NCBI RefSeq assembly: GCF_023100805.1
Contig: NZ_CP095855.1
Coordinates: forward strand, 5,063,001 to 5,127,000
Length of the DNA stretch: 64,000 nucleotides
Reading direction: 5' to 3'
Source of the DNA: Chitinophaga filiformis
Lineage (GTDB): Bacteria > Bacteroidota > Bacteroidia > Chitinophagales > Chitinophagaceae
Under the pieces are notes generated by a model. It saw nothing but the letters and a program-made list of their open reading frames with translations, was not told the origin of the DNA and did not search any database. Within the stretch, counting starts at the first letter, position 1. Every line of letters begins with the position of its first letter. The position numbers were made by a program, and so were the translations under genes. Positions 45,801 through 56,100 of the stretch are shown one piece after another.

Positions 45801-48388
45801 TTAGCCGCGAATTGCTCAGGATTCAGCAGTTGTGGTATTACATAGGTATCACTGACGTCATCATATACTGTATCCCTGCGTCCCAGCTCGTCATAATACA
45901 CTACATCATCTCTCCTGTATGGCGCCTGCACATTCTCATCCGCATGGTAGAATATGGAATAGATATTCAGTGTATCCGCCGGATCGGCATATTGACCATA
46001 AGGTCCGGACACATCCAGCAGCATAGCATTTCTGATACCCTGGATCTCCGAACCGGAATCGCATAAAACATCACAAGCCGCTACCGCCGCCAGATAAGCC
46101 GCATATACGGCTCCCCTGTAAGACGCAGAATCAACAGGCGTAACGCCGGCTTTCGCCAGATAGTTATTCCTGAAAGTATCCCAGGTACCTATACTATCGC
46201 GGCAGCTCTTACAATCCGGTATGCAGGTCTTACTACTGTCGTTCGCCAGGATATCCCGTTGCTGCTGCACAAACTGCTCAAGTGTAGTACATAACTGTTT
46301 CTTCATGTACACACTATCCCTGTAATAATCCATTGCCTCACGGTTCACGCTCAAACGCTTGGTGATCTGGTAAGTACCTGCAGGCAAAAAGATGGTAAAT
46401 CCAACGTTCATATCCGGTACTCCGCAGGTAGCAGGAACCGATCCCGGAGTATAATTATGCAATACGGTGTCAAATGGCTTGCCGCCCAGACGCTGATTGG
46501 ATGCATCGTCAGTAATGCTGATCTCCAGGTCAAACAAACCATTATAACATATCGCGTTATTATTACAATCGCTACGCTGCAGGACCGGGGCTTTCAATTT
46601 GTAATTAAACACGTAATTGCCAGGCAGGGTCACCAGCTGGCTCTGTGTGTTTTCCATTACAAGGTCCTTGACGATCCTGTTGTTCGCTTTGGACAATGTA
46701 TCTGTATAGGATATAAGTGGATTATAGGACAGTCCTGCCAAATCAGCACTATCCGGAACACCCGACAATGCTGTGGCGATAGTACGTCCATACATATCTA
46801 CATAACTAACATGATACTGGCCATTGGCATCCTCTACAATATTTTTAAAATAATGCGATTTAACGCCTACCTCTGTTCCGAATAAAGCATCCAGGTCATT
46901 ATCGCCGGGAGCACCGTAGCTATATTTCGTTTCATGGTTACTACCCAATTTAAATACCGGACCTACACCACTTTGACGGCTTACTCTTCCTGTTCTGTCC
47001 TGGGTATAAGATGTCTCAGTAAATGCATATCCGCCTGCATCGGGGATATACTGATTAAACCCATTGCCTTTCTCAGGATTATCAGCCGAATAGTATTGAT
47101 TTGCCCCCGAAGCTGTTGACATCGGTTTGGCCGAAGCACTTAAAATATCTGCAGGACTGATAAGCGTATCATAATTCCCCTTATCATATTCACCACCATT
47201 AATACTTCTGTTAAAGTTCCGGGAATAACTGATCACCGATTTCAATGTCGGCGCACCAAGTACATTGATCACGGGCCTTCCCTGATAATCATAATATGAT
47301 TCACCTACAATAGTCGTGTTTGTAGTATTATCTTTTGTCACCGTCTGTCGGCTACGAAGGCTTCCATCGTAGTACTGAACCACGGATTTCCTTTTCCCAT
47401 CCTCAGCAAAAGCGGTCGTTGCCTGCCAGTTTAATGCCCGTTGATGTCCTGTAAAGCTGTACTGCCCCAAACCGTCCTGGTATAAGGAACTCCAGGCCGT
47501 CTCAGTCCTGCTTCCTCCATCGCCTTCCTGTACCGCCCTTACCCTGAAAAACAGAACACCACCATCATCATACAGCAATGGTATACTATAAGCATTATTC
47601 TTTACAGTAACTCTGTCTGCATTATTGCGAAATAATAATTCTCTGTTAAAAGGGTTGCCATACCGGCCACTCAGCAGCGCTGTGGAATCAATGTAGGCCC
47701 ATTCCAGATCATATACATCGGCGCCGGTTATCACCGGCCATGTAACACTGATCTCATCTGTGGAATCTGTATTAGGCGGCGCCGGAGATACAATGCTGAT
47801 GCTTTTCACACCATCATTTGTGCAGGACAACTTATAAAGTACCCGCGCATCCATCTCGTTCTCCAGTACCAGTGCAGGTAATATATCTGAGCTTGCATCG
47901 GTAGTCACGCCAAGCACTTTTACAGTTACCCTGTGCCCATTGTTAAACACAAAATTGTTCCTGGCTGTATAAACACTGGTATCCGAATAATTGATGGTCA
48001 GTGTCCTTTCCACTGAGTCCAAACTGAAATCCGGTTTCGTATAAATGATCCGTACGCTGACAGCTGCCGTAAAGGTAGCCGGCAATACCACCCGCGCATA
48101 CTCATTTATCCTGAAGGTGATAATGTTCTTTACCTGATAAGGCGTATCCAGCTTACCCTGTAAAACAGGATTAAAATATGCTGTATCCTGCACAGTTGTG
48201 ATCGAATCCTTAGCCAGCTGCCCTCTGGCGCCATCCAGCAGCCCTTTAAGCACGCTTACAGTCTGCCCCTGTACATTTCCTGAAACCAGCACAAATAACA
48301 ATGCAAGGACAAGCATCACCGGTTTAATCATCTTAAACGGTATGCTCTTTTTCAGGCCGGGTTTTATTATTAATAATATACGTTTCAT
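39878..48388 (-). CDS. RHS-repeat secreted protein with ADP-ribosyltransferase-like toxin tip
   Basis: A 2836-residue protein with an N-terminal signal (hydrophobic segment about 23-40, cleavage near VQGQ). A FN3-like region is followed by a first RHS/YD part (YYDGSLRSRQTVT, YYDYQGRPVINVLG), Cys-rich segments, a beta-propeller-like insert (about 1350-1700; repeated DGGYIAVG / GDVTWSKR motifs), more YD repeats (from about 1930), and the RHS core (YRYGFNGKEND ... DYGMRVYDPRIGRFLSVDPL, ending WAVDLDGLE near 2596). The remaining 240 residues are the variable tip: a short hydrophobic patch, then LYRGTTGSEAGSTILFLTDD and AAVAATYV, which looks like the NAD-binding half of an ADP-ribosyltransferase. 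Immunity gene follows. No T9SS domain. Toxin activity is an inference. Confidence 0.88.
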   Translation of the reverse strand: MKRILLIIKPGLKKSIPFKMIKPVMLVLALLFVLVSGNVQGQTVSVLKGLLDGARGQLAKDSITTVQDTAYFNPVLQGKLDTPYQVKNIITFRINEYARVVLPATFTAAVSVRIIYTKPDFSLDSVERTLTINYSDTSVYTARNNFVFNNGHRVTVKVLGVTTDASSDILPALVLENEMDARVLYKLSCTNDGVKSISIVSPAPPNTDSTDEISVTWPVITGADVYDLEWAYIDSTALLSGRYGNPFNRELLFRNNADRVTVKNNAYSIPLLYDDGGVLFFRVRAVQEGDGGSRTETAWSSLYQDGLGQYSFTGHQRALNWQATTAFAEDGKRKSVVQYYDGSLRSRQTVTKDNTTNTTIVGESYYDYQGRPVINVLGAPTLKSVISYSRNFNRSINGGEYDKGNYDTLISPADILSASAKPMSTASGANQYYSADNPEKGNGFNQYIPDAGGYAFTETSYTQDRTGRVSRQSGVGPVFKLGSNHETKYSYGAPGDNDLDALFGTEVGVKSHYFKNIVEDANGQYHVSYVDMYGRTIATALSGVPDSADLAGLSYNPLISYTDTLSKANNRIVKDLVMENTQSQLVTLPGNYVFNYKLKAPVLQRSDCNNNAICYNGLFDLEISITDDASNQRLGGKPFDTVLHNYTPGSVPATCGVPDMNVGFTIFLPAGTYQITKRLSVNREAMDYYRDSVYMKKQLCTTLEQFVQQQRDILANDSSKTCIPDCKSCRDSIGTWDTFRNNYLAKAGVTPVDSASYRGAVYAAYLAAVAACDVLCDSGSEIQGIRNAMLLDVSGPYGQYADPADTLNIYSIFYHADENVQAPYRRDDVVYYDELGRRDTVYDDVSDTYVIPQLLNPEQFAAKFKASWAEALLKFHPEYYKLLEMQKYADSYLWDKTFEGVDTYAEAKEKGYLNPTANNSFIFPVVTGNKDPLAATAKDGLEKVLNNFNGGSGASLLSMWSMATVSVKCSRSSATCYQQYSTPAKAFNEALMCKGDLDMAWRAFRQMYLTTKHNIINDRINNVIYPGYPRITSAQLSAAGKQPNFYVVNEALSENGGGFLGNNADTTVLKDSANAQLQRSYDENCRSYVQAWVKQLAPCKYSQQVLDSIIIPKLLVVCKEGADIDHPYGASSVKPSSGNYYRSFSDVLNAYNAQAGITDPLNCNAYLITLPAPYDKQAAYTNRPTYTAPTDCECNQLRILNTEYLAYKKPSDISLATYLNRTRGTSLTEVQVQQLLGACNVPGTTTCTYFEEPLVIPTIMQCNIAAPCASCEVVGNSYSRFQASYPGITPLREEADSVQQRKNELFVSFMNNQLGMNKQLWEYLNFMDTCQLYSFKDSIVCRGGKQLIHSYTTGSIDTVYDVIRTPDNGFMIAGSTTIAANNKNAYLIRTDSKGEVLWSRHYGGTGNDNFAQIKSTSDGGYIAVGTIAAYAVARDAMIVKLTEKGDVTWSKRVGLNTTNGEVGADIIQTSDGGYAYVARYNLADGVADFLVGSLQSDGTFNWLKRFGQGSGDEGYSLLENNDTLVIAGCSWVTGITGQFDGWILKVDKKTGKQLHVHWYDIGQPTKTITNFSNYIHKVKGGYITSYSAGDAGGVRQAILSVADNGQVKYVKQFSRPLNKTVIRWMPTAVGSDGNIMAVQNIQLSNNYGIVWEKTSGDGNLLWSDLFRSDSSVFFTKLIENADGGFVGAGNYGRSAMMIFTPPSGPMGCSDSLINDTFDPVGVRVNPDTVMVWDVVIKDTAVKAFTLTGNAIAPVHRTFNCVGADSCFRMSKGPLLCGNTKPVFGDVDVNEINNCSDNEFFAVSKGTELFNAYRDSLKAGFNKAYIDSCMNAGLREIFTVSYTTSEYHYTLYYYDRAGSLVKTVPPAGVVVNRTQTWLNAVKSARARGLEQLPAHTMVTNYRYNTLNQVIAKMTPDITAAFKYAYDRIGRLVAAQPTLSTNSIYTVYDNLGRITQTGSTSGSLSNITSRNPYTLAQWYANMSRLEIVTTNYDEPYAPLTGAIISPRNLRNRVAWSAAYAGIAAISSGAYTSATFYSYDAHGNVDTLIQDFKTGGMADGNNRWKKIVYRYDLISGNVNHVAYQPGQPDAFYHRYSYDANNRITNVETSRDSINWDNDAYYQYYKHGGLARAVIGQQKVQGIDYAYTLQGWLKGINSTADTATFDIGHDGSGASAVAKDAYGFALHYFGDRDYNPINSTARPFAGAGTAGAAFKPLFNGNIAAISQNIPSVGAPFLYTYNYDVLNRIVGMQVSQGLNKSANAWAPVPLPDFKEDVSYDPNGNIRTYKRKGNNTFAGQPIDMDDMVYNYTSGTNKLSYISDAVPAANYANDIDNQTTGNYTYTAGGQLNIDRAAGITSTQWTGYDKIRQISTASNGVINYTYGVDQNRISKTVKGIQTWYVRDATGNVMSIYTKGDSTLNGGLLTQTEAHLYGNSRLGIHTLNTNVQSVTVPEVTPLNGLGSGININFVRGRKFFELSNHLGNVLATVSDKKIGVSSDGNVIDYYQPDLVSAQEYYPFGMRMYGRGLASSKYRYGFNGKENDNEVKGDGNQQDYGMRVYDPRIGRFLSVDPLTRDYPWYTPYQFAGNTPIWAVDLDGLEEFKVTGKDGKEQTVNGPWADSKQAQVAAFKGFAKPHETVTTQNTSTKNKVTQPTNDPKSEFAKAVDDLYYIWSVITADPLQPTAAKPSSTSTTGQLVDMAIPLIPVEAVVESVFAKLSVKTIPFFKKAAPVIKDAAEYLKIMKPKDEFDAVKTLYRGTTGSEAGSTILFLTDDAAVAATYVKNGGQVMEYEISQYALFALKNAGELEMKTGIHVAGQISTEYMFLGKNVVEAVNSLAKPLK

Positions 48389-48414
48389 TCGTCCGTTATT
48401 TTCAAAATGATTGA

Positions 48415-50067
48415 TTATGGCAACACCTCTTTCAACAGGGCGCTTCTTGTTTCCGAGATCGTTTTAATGCCTCTCTCGGTTTCTTTTTTCACGCGTATCA
48501 GGGTACCATCATCATCATACTCATACATTGTAGCATAGTTATTTGCATCCAGCTCCGCCATCAGACGAAGATTATCAGGATTATACACAAAGGATTTCAT
48601 ATTGGAGTTATAGGGATGGATCCGTATATCATCAAAATAAACAGGCAACTGACCGGTAGACTGCAGGTATAAGGTGATGCTGACAGCATCAGCAGGTACA
48701 TCCAATGGCTGTTCATATTTTTGCCAACCCTCTATAATATTGCCGTTTGGTACAGCGATGACGGTAATACTATCTGTCGCCCTTTTTATTTTTATGAAGA
48801 TCTGGTTGCCGGTGTAGGTACTGCCTTTACATGCGGACCCTTCTTTCACCCACGCACTGAGCAACAAGCGCTTGCCCGCCAGCGGGGAAAAGACGGGCAG
48901 CAGCACCTCCTTCCCGGCCCGTATACTTTTTAATATCAACTGCTTATCTATACAGCGGCTGCTGTCTTTGTTGATAGCAATGCTGAAATTATTAGAATCA
49001 CTTGCTACGATGTCAGCTCCGATCCCCAAACTGCCTCCGGCCGCCACTTTCAGGCTATAGCGCCCCGTATGTTGTTCTGTCGTATCGAGGTACTGCTTGT
49101 ACGGAGAGAAATCAAAACTGCGTGTCGTAGCACAACCATTACTGCATGTTGCCTCATTCAGGAAATAGTCCTCGAATCCGTCAAAAGCGCTTTCCCGGTA
49201 CCTGCAGTTATCCGTCACCGCAACAGGCAAGGCATCTGCAAATCCATATAAGCCGGAAGTATATCTTCCCAGCGGGTCTTTGGTCTCCACCTCCATACCT
49301 CTCCTGTTATACAAAGTAGTCTCATTCATCCACAGCCATCTCACCGTATCCGGTTGTACTACCCATTTCTTATTGTTCAATTTCCAGTAATAGGTAAAAT
49401 TGAAAATGGTGCCCGCCGTTCTGGCGTGCAGCGACTGCGTGGCATTAACTTCATTATGATCAGTATACATCGTATACTTCCTCAGCGGCCGCCAGTTCCC
49501 GGCCAGACCACCCACATAAGGATTGACGCTTGTATCGGTCACCGCGCTGTAACAACTACCTGAAGGCGCAACCACACAGGTATAACAGGTACCGATTGCC
49601 AGCTGCGCCACCTTCACGCTGCCACCGGCGTTATGATAGGTAACTACATCTGCACCGGTACAGGCATCACTGCGTAAACTGTCAAATCTGACAGCGCCGG
49701 CAGACGACTGCAGGGAAATCTCGCAATCGCCCACACGGGCCTTGTAAAGTGTGCCTACGGTATCTGCTGTGATGGCGTAGAAATTCTTATTAATATTCTT
49801 ATACAAAATGGCGCATTGTGTATAAGATATATTGTACCCCGCCTTCCTTGCATCCCTTATCAGTGAAGAGATGACAACATGCTCAGCCTCCGGCGTAAAA
49901 AGCCGCCGGGAGCTGATCAGGTAATCAAATAATGGCCGCAGGCAGCCACAGGTACAGGAGGCCTGCCCCTGTGCAGACAGCCTGCTCTGCGTACCGGCGC
50001 CTCCTGTAAGCAGCAGTATCAACACCACTACCCTGTATAAAAATTTATATGCTTTATGCTTTTTCAT
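48415..50067 (-). CDS. Secreted RHS-associated protein, middle gene of the RHS operon
   Basis: A 550-residue protein with signal peptide (about 12-32, end LSAQ). After the cut comes a Cys-rich stretch ASCTCGCLRPLF. The central part resembles carbohydrate-binding jelly-roll domains (TGRYSLKVAAGGSLGIG ... PVYFDDIRIHP). The C-terminus carries a single YD-type repeat (LDANNYATMYEYDDDGTLIR), linking it to the RHS protein encoded 26 bp downstream. It lies 47 bp after the 2222-residue gene. I do not know the family name. It may cap or bind the RHS shell, or attach the complex to a surface. Confidence 0.75.
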   Translation of the reverse strand: MKKHKAYKFLYRVVVLILLLTGGAGTQSRLSAQGQASCTCGCLRPLFDYLISSRRLFTPEAEHVVISSLIRDARKAGYNISYTQCAILYKNINKNFYAITADTVGTLYKARVGDCEISLQSSAGAVRFDSLRSDACTGADVVTYHNAGGSVKVAQLAIGTCYTCVVAPSGSCYSAVTDTSVNPYVGGLAGNWRPLRKYTMYTDHNEVNATQSLHARTAGTIFNFTYYWKLNNKKWVVQPDTVRWLWMNETTLYNRRGMEVETKDPLGRYTSGLYGFADALPVAVTDNCRYRESAFDGFEDYFLNEATCSNGCATTRSFDFSPYKQYLDTTEQHTGRYSLKVAAGGSLGIGADIVASDSNNFSIAINKDSSRCIDKQLILKSIRAGKEVLLPVFSPLAGKRLLLSAWVKEGSACKGSTYTGNQIFIKIKRATDSITVIAVPNGNIIEGWQKYEQPLDVPADAVSITLYLQSTGQLPVYFDDIRIHPYNSNMKSFVYNPDNLRLMAELDANNYATMYEYDDDGTLIRVKKETERGIKTISETRSALLKEVLP

Positions 50068-50114
50068 ATTGACTCAACTCGTTAATAGAACATCGGGTAA
50101 AAGATGATATGCTA

Positions 50115-53100
50115 CTACTTCAGATTAAATATTTGCACAGTAGGATTGGTCAGCGTAAAGTTGGTCGTTACACCACTGGTGATCGACTTAACATACAGCG
50201 ACACGGGCGGGCCCTGACAGGACTGACAAGTCCATGAGTGAAGGATATTCCCTTCAAATCCCTGCTGATAAATAACCGGGCCTGCAGTGTAGCTTGTTAC
50301 CCCTGCCGGGATCCTTACTATACACGGCACTTCGGGGTTCTGGCCCCATGGTTGGGCGGTTGCAGGCGGTGTAAACAGGTTACTTCCCTGGTAGAACAGC
50401 CCGTTTACGCTATTATGCACATGGCCTACCAGCAATGTGACCTGTTGCGTCGTCGGCGTAGGGAAATTAAAGGTCAGTAATGTTCCTCCCTGCTCGGTAC
50501 ACCCCTTGTCCGTACATCCCCAGCTAACCGTTGCTACCAAGGCAGGCGAGATACACTGGCCTTTTGCATTTGCGGTATCCTGAGCGGCAGCAAGGGCCTT
50601 TGTATTGGCGTCTGCCTGGCTGACAGGAGAAGTAAATGTGCCGGCAGGTATCGTTACCGGAACAATCGTACCCAGCAATCCTTCCGGACAGTCATTCTTC
50701 CTGATCGAGTCCGTTATAATGCTGTTATAATATGTACAGGTACCTTTCGCGTTAGCATTTGCCTGACCGGCAATATTTGCTTTGACCAATGCAAGGCTGT
50801 CGGCCTGGGCCTGGCTTACCAGTGAAGAATCGGTTCCCGGCGGATGGTGATAGGGAACCACAGATCCAACTCCGCCAACACCACAGTCTTTTTTGGTAAA
50901 ATCTTTATCTATACCCGCACTGTAGTAATACGGAATACATGTACCATTCATATCAGCATAGTCCTGGCCATTCAAGGTCAGATCAGCAGCTGCCTTCGCG
51001 TCTGCGTCCGCCTGGCTGATAGTGGATGCATAACTGCCCGCAGGTACAATATATTTAACAGGCGCTCCTGGCGCATAACCCCTGCCGCAGTTGCTGCGCT
51101 GGAAGAAACGGCTGGTATCTGCATTTGAATAATAGAAGGTGCCGCACTGGTCATTCCCTGCATATTCTGCATAGGTTTTCGGTACACAGTTCATGACGGT
51201 TTGTGCCTTCAGCTGATCGGCCACTTTCCAGAACTGACCGAAGGTGGTCACGCTGGACGACAATGTCCTGTTATTATCCAATACCAGTGAGTAGCCTGCT
51301 GCATTTCTCACCAGCGGATTGCCCAGGGAAGTAAACGCGCCCACTTCCGTGGCGATATTCCTTCTCCCCGAGCGGATCACTTTCATAGAGATATCATTCC
51401 CTGTAAAAGGCACACCATCGCGATCCACAAAATAGATATCAGGCGTAGCCCCCTCTGTCTGCGCATTGGCATCCACCGCGTACAAGACCGAGGTGGCAGC
51501 AAACGTCGCTATCTCAGGGAAACAGTCCGATCCACCGGTCTTTTGTTTGGAACCGATCAGGATCTCATCACCCGCAGCAAAATAGTCTGCTGCACCAACA
51601 AGGGTATCAAGCCCCCGGGTGATCCTGCCCTGGCTGATATATACATTACGGAGTATTGTATTGATATTCTTATAGGCGCCGCTCATACCGTTGTATACCC
51701 AGGCCGCCGGCATGCTGAAACTGTATACCGGGTCATCGTATTCATTGTAGGTGCGGGTAAGTACAGGATCTCCCGTCTCAGCGTCAAACAACATATTTTT
51801 GGTACTGACACGGCTCCCCTTATCCACGACAACAATACTGTCCAGTATACCATGGCGGTTAATGATCTTCGTGGCGCCTACCGACTGGAACTTCGTTTCC
51901 TCCCTTTGCGCCAGGTTCCATAATGTTGGTAACAGGAACACCGGAGGGAATGGGAAGGTAAAGTTGTCGCCATTCAGGTTCAGGTTCAGCGCATTGGTAA
52001 CGGAGCGCTGCTCACGCATATCCATCATCAGCTCAATATCTTTCCCGATGGAAGCCACACTGTCAATGACGCCCTGCTCATCGATGGCCATTACTGTATT
52101 GTTCAGGTGCTTAACCGGGCTATTCTGGTTATCAACCTTGTAAAAATTCTCTGTATATGAAACCGGCGTCTGAGGGTTAGACTCAGAGAAACTCGACCTG
52201 GAACGTAACTTTCCGTTCATATCATTCAGCTCGATCTTGAAGCCCTGGCTCACCGCTACAAAATGACAGGCATTGATACGCAGGAAATTGCTCAGCGCCG
52301 GTTTGTAGCGTTTCTTACTATCCGCCAGCAAGCTCATATCTGTCAGCGTAGGAAAATCATAGCTGGTATAAAAACATGTTTCCTCAAATCCGTTGGCTGA
52401 CCGCACATTCTTCGCATGGATCGTTCTCACTCTCACCTTGCTGTAACCAACTGATGGAGACGGATAAAAGGTCTCACCCAGGGGCTTCTCTGTATACCCG
52501 ATACCAACCGGCGCTAATGCAGCTACCTGCTCTTTATAGGCAATGGGCAGTCTCCACGGATTCTCTTCACCTCCGATGGACGGCTCGAAAGTAGCCACGC
52601 CACTGCTGATCACTTCTTCGGTACCATTCACGCTGCGCGTGGTTGTGTACTGGTACTCCTGGCCATATACAGACTCACGCTGTTTCGTCATGGCGTTCCA
52701 GTGGTCGTAGGTACGAACACGTTTCACGCGCAGGCCGCCACCAAACTTTTTATAATAAGGATTGTTGAGACGTATAAAAGAACGTGAAGTATCTATCTGG
52801 TTGGCCCATCCCTTTATTCTGGCGGTATTATCATATGAAGCGAACATGTTCAGCACATTGTCCGCCTGCGATAACAACACTTTCACCGCATCTCCGAAAT
52901 CTATATCATCTCCCACATCCGATCCGGGATAAGCTTTTGATGGCAGGTTCAGACGGAGGAATTGTGTACTTGCCTTTGCCAGCGGACTGTATACGCTTAA
53001 CAACTTGTCCGTCTCGCCCGACTGGTTAATGGCCTTTAACTTCAGCCACATGGTCCGTCCATTATTATAGAAGCCGAAAGTACCCGGCTCCATATTGGCG

Positions 53101-56100
53101 TAACAGGACACATATTCATTGCCATTGCCAAACTTATCGCCCGGCATTTTTACGTTTATGCGGAAGAACAGGGTATCTATACCCTCAAGATAACGGGCAT
53201 ACAGGTCAGCATTACTGTTCACCGGCTTAGGTATGTTCACCGATACGTACAGGTAATCTTTCAGACCTCCATACAATTTCGTTTCCAGGTCGGAAAGGGT
53301 TTTCGGCACATCGCCGGACAAACCGGCAATCTTGAACATCTGCGCAGCCCGCCTGTTCTGTACGTAGGCATAGTCATCGCTCTCATAATCTATCTTCACC
53401 CTTCCGCCCGAAGGCAGCACGATGGAATCAAGTGTCCATGCCGCTGCATTCTTTGCCGCCAGGGCGCTGTCCTGTAGTGCATAAGGATATTCCGCATTCG
53501 TGATCAGGTTGCCTGCTGATGATCCCGGGTTCTGCATGGCCTCTTTATAGTTCCCCCACCTGTCGTACGATTTATTATTGTAAACAGGGTTATGTGCATT
53601 ATAGTTAAACACATATGGATTGCGCTGTACCTTGTTATTACCATTGTAGGTAAACCAGATCCGCTTCAGCGTCAGCTTTCCGCCGGCACTTCCTTTGATC
53701 CCCTGGCAAAGCTCATAACTGTATTCAAAATGAACTGTCTTTACAGGCCGTGCTTTCAATGGGTCTTTCCGGTAGTCCGCCTTCACGTACAGGTTGATCT
53801 CCTCCAGCTTTTTGAGCACCTTTGCAGGAGCCGTCCCGCCATTCTCATCCATAGATGGCTGATCATCACGGTCGCTCAGCTTGAAGGTAGCGATCATGTT
53901 CTTCGACTCGATAGAGTTAAGGTACCACAGCTCTTTCTCACCGTACACGTAACTTCCCCGGTCATCGCGGTAGTCCGTTTTCAGCCCCTCATTGTACACC
54001 GCGCTATCGCTATAAGGTGTGCGCCATTTGTATGGATTCCTGATCCCTGCGATCTTCGAATAGTTAAACTTAACCGCATCCCCCCTGTCATCGTCAGAGA
54101 TACCGTCTCCGGTGAGATCGACGTAGTCAGGAGAAAGTAATCCGGTCAGCAGGAATGAGTGTGCATAGGCAGGCACCTCTTCACTATTGAAGTAGTGATC
54201 ATTCCCTTTGTCGTTATTAACGGTATTGTCCAGACCGGGTGTATATTTCACAAGACCATCCTTACTGTTTCCTCCCGCCGGATTCACAGAGAAGGTGACG
54301 TCCTTCTGCTTCAGGTTATAAACGGGTATGCCATATACATACCTGCGGCCATCACTATTTAATACACTGATCTCTGATATATGATTCTTCTTCCTGAAAT
54401 CGTTGATCCTTTTCTCCCTCGACAGATCACCGTTACCAACGGTAAAAGTGTCTTTTGAAGGCATCAGGTAAAAGTTCCTGTTACCAATCGGCAATAAGGG
54501 CAGGCCCGCATACATCCAGCGGAATTGCATGGCGATCTTCTTCTTTGCCTGGTAATATTCCAGCCGGATATTATATACTTCACCTGCCACCATATTGACT
54601 GTGGCAGTATCCGGTTTTATGCCATGATCGTTCCAGCGATTGATGAACAGGGAGTCATTAATGTATAGCCTCACGCCATCGTCGGTGTGGGTTACCAGCT
54701 TGTATGTACCGGTAACGTCCGCTTTCAGCCTTCCCGTCCAGCGGATGGAAAAATTGCGGCTTACACCCGGTGCATTGGCAGGCTTGCCCACGTTAAAGTC
54801 GTTCACATTCAGATAATTGATCATCGTGTCGACCTTGGAGAACAGGAACTGCTCAAAATTACGTCCGGCATAATATTCTCCCAGCAAACCATGCCTGCTG
54901 GAATCCAGCTCTGAGGGGAATTCCATATCGCAGTTATTCGCGCCATATGAATTGATCGGGTAGTTGTCTATATACTTCGACAATCCCGCCACAGCGGCCT
55001 CCCCTGCCGTCAGGTAAGAAATAACCTGCGTGCGTTTGTCCCTCTCTTTCTTATATACATTGTCGGGCGCCAAAGTAGTCTGTCCTACCCGCTGTTTGTT
55101 TACATAACGGTTCAGTACATTGGTCGTCGTAATAAAAGGGCTACTGCTACCCGCCTGGAAAAGCTCAACGGCCACTACATCATCACCACCTATATTATCA
55201 TAGAACGCCTTTGCGTTCACTGACTTCTCTCCCGGATTCCGGAAATAAGCCGCTTCAAATTGTTTGTTTGATTTCCTGAACGCAATTGTTGGCGCCAATG
55301 GGTTCATACTTTTCCATGGTCCGCTCTCGGTATACGACCTGTTCACGTTCAGGTCCACACCCCAATGCACCAGGTCGCCCAATGCCAGGTCACCACTGAA
55401 CCTGCCGGATTTATCCTTCGTCTTCATACGATGGTCATATACATAACCAATATCCCCCCTGTAGGCCCGGAACATACCACCGGTGCCCTCCCCTGACATG
55501 GAAAACACATCATAGGTATAGGACGGAATGGCGATGTTGGGCACTTCCGGTTTCTCCCGGTACACCATCTCTTTTTCGCGGTTAAAATCCAGCAAGGCTC
55601 CTCCTGAGGGATCAGCATTTTGGTAGTTCAGGTAGCCATAAGCAGGTATCGCCATGTGCCGGTCTTCGGGTTCAATGCCTTGCTTAGCCACATAGCCGCT
55701 GGCAAAAATGTGCCCGTCCAATATCTTGGTAGTGACCCCTAATTTGGCCGTAACACTGATCAGTGAACTGGTATAAGGCAGCGTAATTGTCGGCGTGAAC
55801 GATGGATGTGCAAAAGATATCTCGGAAGAGAAAACCGAGGTTCCTATGCTGGTATGCTTATCCGGATTATTCTTGAGGGCCTTCCCGTATTGTCTCATCC
55901 CGGACGATAGCTGTAGTGCCTTGAGCCCTGACCTTGTATTGGCAGCCAGGCCAACGGTAATACTTCCCGCGGGACTACTCTGGCTCTCAATAGCCTCTTT
56001 ATCTCCCATCTGTAAAGACAGTGAGCTACCAACAGTGATCCCCTCCTGGGAACTGTTCGTAAAAGACAAAGCGGACGTTAAAGAACCCATGCTCTTAGCG

